A stretch of DNA of 64,000 nucleotides from an uncultured Porphyromonadaceae bacterium (lineage in GTDB: Bacteria; Bacteroidota; Bacteroidia; Bacteroidales; Barnesiellaceae), in NCBI GenBank assembly GCA_900538555.1, contig UPYI01000009.1, positions 1 to 64,000 on the forward strand. The letters run 5' to 3'. The notes below the pieces were generated by a model. The model ran no database searches. It was not told the origin of the DNA and saw only the letters and a list, made by a program, of their open reading frames with translations. A program made the translations under genes and the position numbers. This document shows, one piece after another, positions 60,738 to 64,000 of this stretch (position 1 is its first letter; every line of letters starts with the position of its first letter).

Positions 60738-61730
60738 TCATTCCGGAGCTACGAAATGCGAGGCATATTCTGTCGCCAAACGGAAAGCAGCGGATTGCCC
60801 CGGAACCGTAATAAACAGGTGTACTGCCTCCGGGAACTCTATGCGTGTGATTCCGCCGTGTTTAAAACGATCGGCAAACGTTCTGCCCTGATCGCAGAGT
60901 ATATCCCGCCCTGCCGCTATCAACAAGATCGGAGGTAATCGCAACAATTCTTCGTCGGAAGCCAGCCCCACACTGATCCGCGTATCTGCCGCCGAACCGC
61001 AACCCGCATACGCCCGATTGAATGTCTCCATCAAATCCGCATCAAGCCCCAATCCGGTGCCATATTTCCGCCACGATTCCGAACCGTCGGCTTCGGCTAT
61101 AACCACCGGATAGAACAGCAGCAAACCACTGGCAACTCCGGGTCGGTTCAAAGCCGTAGCCAATGCTAAATTTCCGCCCGAACTATCTCCGCCTACGACA
61201 ATACGCGAAGGATCGATGCCCAACTCATCTGCCCGGACAACCGCCCAGTCCAACGCCGCTTCGCAATCGCGCAACCCGCAAGGATACGGATACTCCGGCG
61301 CAAGACGATAATCGACAGCCAGCACCTTCATCCGTCCGGTAGCCGCCATCGCATCGCAAAACCGGGCACAACTGTTTATACTGCCGAAAGTCCACCCACC
61401 GCCATGCAGATATATCAACAAAGGCAGAGCCTCGTCCGAACGTCTCTCCGGTTCGTAAAGCCGCAGGTTGTCGGCAACATATCGGGCTTGCACTCCCGCC
61501 GAGAGTTCCGTTTCGACATTTCGGGACGATCGCACCCAATGAAGTTCGGAACAATCGCCGGCAATCGCTTTTTCTATCGCTGCTTTTTGTCCGGCTTGAA
61601 GCCCGACCGGCAAGTTCGATAAAAACAAATCGGCTTCCGCCCGCATCGTCCGGTCTTCTGCCGGAATCGTACCGCCGGCATGCAACACACAAGCCATAAT
61701 TATTACGGTAATGATTATTTTCTGCTTCAT
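60738..61730 (-). CDS. HSL-family alpha/beta-hydrolase (esterase/lipase)
   Basis: The 330-residue protein has an N-terminal signal or anchor helix (about 3-19), then the hormone-sensitive-lipase pattern: IYLHGGGWTFGS (109-113 oxyanion loop), VDYRLAPEYPYP, VVGGDSSGGNLAL with Ser183, AAGRDILCDQG (Asp) and FPEAVHLFIT (His). Such enzymes hydrolyse short-chain esters; the natural substrate is open. The start is ATG 61730, 5 nt from a TATCTTCG box, so the transcript may be leaderless. The signal suggests a periplasmic or membrane place. Confidence 0.87.
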   Translation of the reverse strand: MKQKIIITVIIMACVLHAGGTIPAEDRTMRAEADLFLSNLPVGLQAGQKAAIEKAIAGDCSELHWVRSSRNVETELSAGVQARYVADNLRLYEPERRSDEALPLLIYLHGGGWTFGSINSCARFCDAMAATGRMKVLAVDYRLAPEYPYPCGLRDCEAALDWAVVRADELGIDPSRIVVGGDSSGGNLALATALNRPGVASGLLLFYPVVIAEADGSESWRKYGTGLGLDADLMETFNRAYAGCGSAADTRISVGLASDEELLRLPPILLIAAGRDILCDQGRTFADRFKHGGITRIEFPEAVHLFITVPGQSAAFRLATEYASHFVAPE

Positions 61731-61734
61731 ACGG

Positions 61735-61742
61735 CGAAGATA
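61735..61742 (-). promoter_or_regulatory. -7-like box of the HSL hydrolase gene
   Basis: TATCTTCG (one base off TATCTTTG) on the minus strand, followed by CCGT and the ATG, the same arrangement as at dbpA. Confidence 0.4.
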
Positions 61743-61802
61743 CGGTAAACCGATAAATATGCAACTCAAAAAACGCACGATCTTTATAAAATCCGCCCAA
61801 CC

Positions 61803-61915
61803 CAAATAAAATTTGGCTTTGCTCTCGGCTTGCACTATCTTTTCAGAACATAGGCGGCGCCTCCGCTAAGCTCAAATAAATTTGGCTTTGCCCTCGGCTT
61901 GCACTATCTTTGCAC
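61803..61915 (+). repeat. Palindromic repeat form B, one complete and one partial unit, with the ABC-F promoter
   Basis: Boxes TATCTTTT (61836-61843, decayed) and TATCTTTG (61905-61912, intact) are 69 nt apart. Hairpin centres are CAAATAAAATTTG (61803-61815) and CAAATAAATTTG (61873-61884). TTTG at 61881-61884 with a 20-nt gap to the last box makes a full promoter inside the repeat, 31 nt before the ABC-F ATG. Confidence 0.85.
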
Positions 61916-61943
61916 TTATTTTGCAAACATTAAACAGAAAGAT

Positions 61944-63584
61944 ATGATTTCAGTAGACGGGCTCACAGTAGAGTTCGGCGGAACCACACTTTTTCAGGAT
62001 ATTTCATTTGTCATCAACGAGAAAGACCGCATTGCCCTGATGGGTAAAAACGGAGCGGGCAAATCGACACTGCTCAAAATTTTAGCCGGAGTACGGCAAC
62101 CGACTCGCGGAAGCATCTCCGCCTCCAAAGATTCGGTCATCGCCTACCTGCCCCAACACCTTATGACCGAAAACAGCCGGTCGGTATTCGAGGAAACTTC
62201 GCAGGCATTCGCTCATCTGTTCGAAATGGAAGAGCGCATCAACCGCATGAACGAAGAGCTTGCCACACGCACCGATTACGAATCGGAAAGTTACTACGCC
62301 CTCATCGAAGAAGTGGCAAGCCTAAGCGAAAAGTTCTATGCCATAGACATGACCCATTACGAAGAAGATGTAGAAAAGATTCTACTCGGACTCGGATTCA
62401 GCAGGGACGATTTCAACCGCCCTACAAGCGATTTCAGCGGCGGGTGGCGCATGCGTATCGAACTGGCAAAGCTGCTGTTGCAACAACCCGATGTTCTGTT
62501 GCTCGACGAGCCCACGAACCACCTCGACATCGAGTCGATTCAATGGCTCGAAGATTTCCTGATCAACAGTTCCAAAGCGGTGATTGTCATTTCGCACGAC
62601 CGTGCTTTCGTCGATCACATCACCACCCGGACGATAGAGGTTACCATGGGGCGCATCTACGATTACAAAGTAAACTATTCGCAATATCTGCAACTGCGCA
62701 AGGAACGACGCGAGCAACAGCAACGGGCTTATGACGACCAGCAGAAAATGATTGCCGAAACCAAAGAGTTTATCGAACGTTTCAAAGGTACCTACTCCAA
62801 GACCCTGCAAGTGCAGTCGCGCGTAAAAATGTTGGAGAAACTCGAACTGATTGAAGTAGACGAAGAAGACACTTCGGCACTCCGCCTCCGGTTCCCGCCG
62901 TCGCCCCGTTCGGGCAACTATCCGGTTATCGCCGAAGGTGTCGGGAAATCTTACGGCGACCATACGGTATTCCGCAATGCGACATTCACGATCGAACGGG
63001 GTGAGAAAGTGGCATTCGTCGGGAAAAACGGTGAGGGTAAATCGACTCTCGTAAAATGTATTATGGGCGAAATAGATTTCGAGGGGTCGCTTACGTTGGG
63101 ACACAACGTGCAGATCGGGTACTTCGCCCAAAACCAAGCATCGCTGCTCGACGAAAATCTGACCGTATTCCAAACGATCGACGACGTAGCCAAAGGCGAT
63201 ATCCGTACCAAAATCCGCGATATTCTGGGGGCATTCATGTTCGGTGGAGAAGAATCTACCAAGAAAGTAAAGGTGCTGTCGGGAGGAGAACGTACCCGGT
63301 TGGCAATGATCAAACTGCTGCTCGAACCGGTAAACCTGCTGATTCTCGACGAGCCTACCAATCACCTCGACTTGAAAACCAAAGATATTCTGAAAGAGGC
63401 ACTGAAAGCTTTCGACGGCACACTGATCGTGGTATCGCACGACCGCGACTTCTTAGACGGACTGGTTCATAAAGTATATGAATTCGGAAACCAACGGGTC
63501 ACCGAACATCTCGAAACTATCTACGGATTCTTGGAGAAAAAGAAATTGGACAACCTGCGCGAACTGGAACGGTCGAAAAAATAA
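61944..63584 (+). CDS. ABC-F family ATPase
   Basis: The 546-residue protein has two ABC domains and no membrane segment: Walker A GKNGAGKST (34-42) and GKNGEGKST (360-368), signatures SGGWRMRIELAKLLL and LSGGERTRLAMIKLLL, and Walker B LLLDEPTNHLD and LILDEPTNHLD. A charged interdomain linker rich in Arg, Glu and Gln (about 245-300) is the P-site tRNA-interaction motif region. ABC-F proteins act on the ribosome (EttA/Uup/YbiT-like translation factors or antibiotic protection). Housekeeping type seems likely. Promoter is within the repeat upstream, terminator at 63681-63713. Confidence 0.93.
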   Translation: MISVDGLTVEFGGTTLFQDISFVINEKDRIALMGKNGAGKSTLLKILAGVRQPTRGSISASKDSVIAYLPQHLMTENSRSVFEETSQAFAHLFEMEERINRMNEELATRTDYESESYYALIEEVASLSEKFYAIDMTHYEEDVEKILLGLGFSRDDFNRPTSDFSGGWRMRIELAKLLLQQPDVLLLDEPTNHLDIESIQWLEDFLINSSKAVIVISHDRAFVDHITTRTIEVTMGRIYDYKVNYSQYLQLRKERREQQQRAYDDQQKMIAETKEFIERFKGTYSKTLQVQSRVKMLEKLELIEVDEEDTSALRLRFPPSPRSGNYPVIAEGVGKSYGDHTVFRNATFTIERGEKVAFVGKNGEGKSTLVKCIMGEIDFEGSLTLGHNVQIGYFAQNQASLLDENLTVFQTIDDVAKGDIRTKIRDILGAFMFGGEESTKKVKVLSGGERTRLAMIKLLLEPVNLLILDEPTNHLDLKTKDILKEALKAFDGTLIVVSHDRDFLDGLVHKVYEFGNQRVTEHLETIYGFLEKKKLDNLRELERSKK

Positions 63585-63680
63585 CCGACCGTCCTGCCGG
63601 CGGACCGGTCGCAAAAGAAACGGCGTGCCGCGTCGAAATGCCGGCATATCGGCTTCGGGAATTGTCCGGATATTCGTGTA

Positions 63681-63713
63681 AAAAGGGTTGCAGCTCTGAA
63701 CTGCAACCCTTTT
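63681..63713 (+). terminator. Terminator of the ABC-F gene
   Basis: A perfect 13-bp stem AAAAGGGTTGCAG/CTGCAACCCTTTT with a 7-nt loop. A- and T-rich flanks allow both directions. Confidence 0.85.
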
Positions 63714-63719
63714 AGATGT

Positions 63720-63850
63720 GTTAGAATGTCTAAGACGCAAGGCGCTGAGGATGAAGGCGACAAGAGTTTACTAACGTAAACGTAAACGACTTAGTCCGAA
63801 TTCCGATGGCAACGCAGCAGATTGGACATGATGGCACATCGTCTTTTCAG
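63720..63850. repeat. Dispersed repeat C, copy 2
   Basis: Matches the reverse complement of 13585-13705, with the shared core ACGACTTAGTCCGAATTCCG then ATGGCAACGCAGCAG, the AAGACGCAAGGCG end and an internal GTTTACTAACGTAAAC inverted pair. It lies just beyond the stop of the minus-strand gene at 63899. Confidence 0.75.
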
Positions 63851-63898
63851 ATGTATCTTAAACATTCAGACACACCTCTTCTTTATATCGTTACATAT

Positions 63899-64000
63899 CT
63901 ACTTCAACATCCAATTACGCCATTCGGCGCTGACCGACGGTCCGGATATTACCTCAGGGGTCTGCGATTTACTGTTCAGCACGACCGATTGCCGACTCAC
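63899..64000 (-). CDS. 3' end of a gene running off the right edge
   Basis: On the minus strand the last 33 codons of an open frame, ending in SAEWRNWMLK and TAG (63899-63901), enter the window. Codon use is like that of neighbouring genes, and position fits: convergent with ABC-F, then repeat C and a bidirectional terminator. Too little is visible to name a family. Confidence 0.5.
   Translation of the reverse strand: MSRQSVVLNSKSQTPEVISGPSVSAEWRNWMLK

Overview
The window looks like the chromosome of a gut-type member of the order Bacteroidales (phylum Bacteroidota). Evidence: the -7 promoter box TAnnTTTG, often with an upstream TTG/TTTG, stands before most transcription units; there is a SusC/SusD polysaccharide-utilisation locus with a hybrid two-component regulator; and there are Bacteroidota-restricted families (DUF3127, DUF3332, DUF3843, DUF4286-ruvC, DUF3078). 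Shine-Dalgarno sequences are weak or absent. The genus cannot be fixed from sequence alone. By eye base composition is near 50% G+C, apart from a clearly AT-richer block at about 9.1-11.8 kb. Layout: 0-8.2 kb is housekeeping (DUF3127, rsfS-ftsH-cdsA, purM, uridine kinase, MltF-like transglycosylase). 8.5-11.8 kb holds a DUF3332 lipoprotein and an AT-rich island with vsr and a HaeIII-like restriction-modification pair. 12-16.7 kb has a secreted transglutaminase-like protein, then ubiE, purC and phoH on the minus strand. 16.9-20.9 kb is a tandemly duplicated two-gene cassette of exported proteins of unknown function. 21.7-32.2 kb has mutY, DUF3843, an esterase, dbpA flanked by two paralogous small RNA candidates, an ATP-grasp-like protein, a DUF3078 barrel protein, and the nitroreductase/DUF2520/kdsC/maf group. 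32.4-37 kb has a TonB receptor, a HdeD-like protein, a diacylglycerol-kinase-family protein and a phosphoesterase. 37.2 kb is tRNA-Gly(CCC). 37.6-56.6 kb is a PUL for beta-1,4-galactan (HTCS, SusC, SusD, surface glycan-binding protein, GH53, GH2) facing a second enzyme group (alpha/beta hydrolase, GH127, GH28-like). 56.7-64 kb has tRNA-Ala(GGC), DUF4286-ruvC-tpx, a dTDP-amino-sugar set (fdtB plus two fdtA-like genes), an HSL-type esterase, an ABC-F ATPase and the 3' end of a further gene. In the PUL, the HTCS would sense a galactan-derived oligosaccharide in the periplasm and activate susC-susD-sgbp-GH53-GH2. GH53 cuts the backbone at the surface, SusCD imports the oligosaccharides and GH2 releases galactose; the opposing GH127/GH28 group fits arabinose side chains and the pectin backbone. 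The two most notable non-coding signals are: (1) interspersed palindromic repeats of about 70-76 nt in two related forms, one of which ends in a TATCTTTG-type promoter that points at the adjacent gene in every case; and (2) a pair of 21-nt-spaced direct repeats present upstream of both the HTCS gene and susC, a strong candidate operator. A third dispersed repeat, two linked small RNA candidates and a duplicated surface-protein cassette are the other candidates for undescribed biology.
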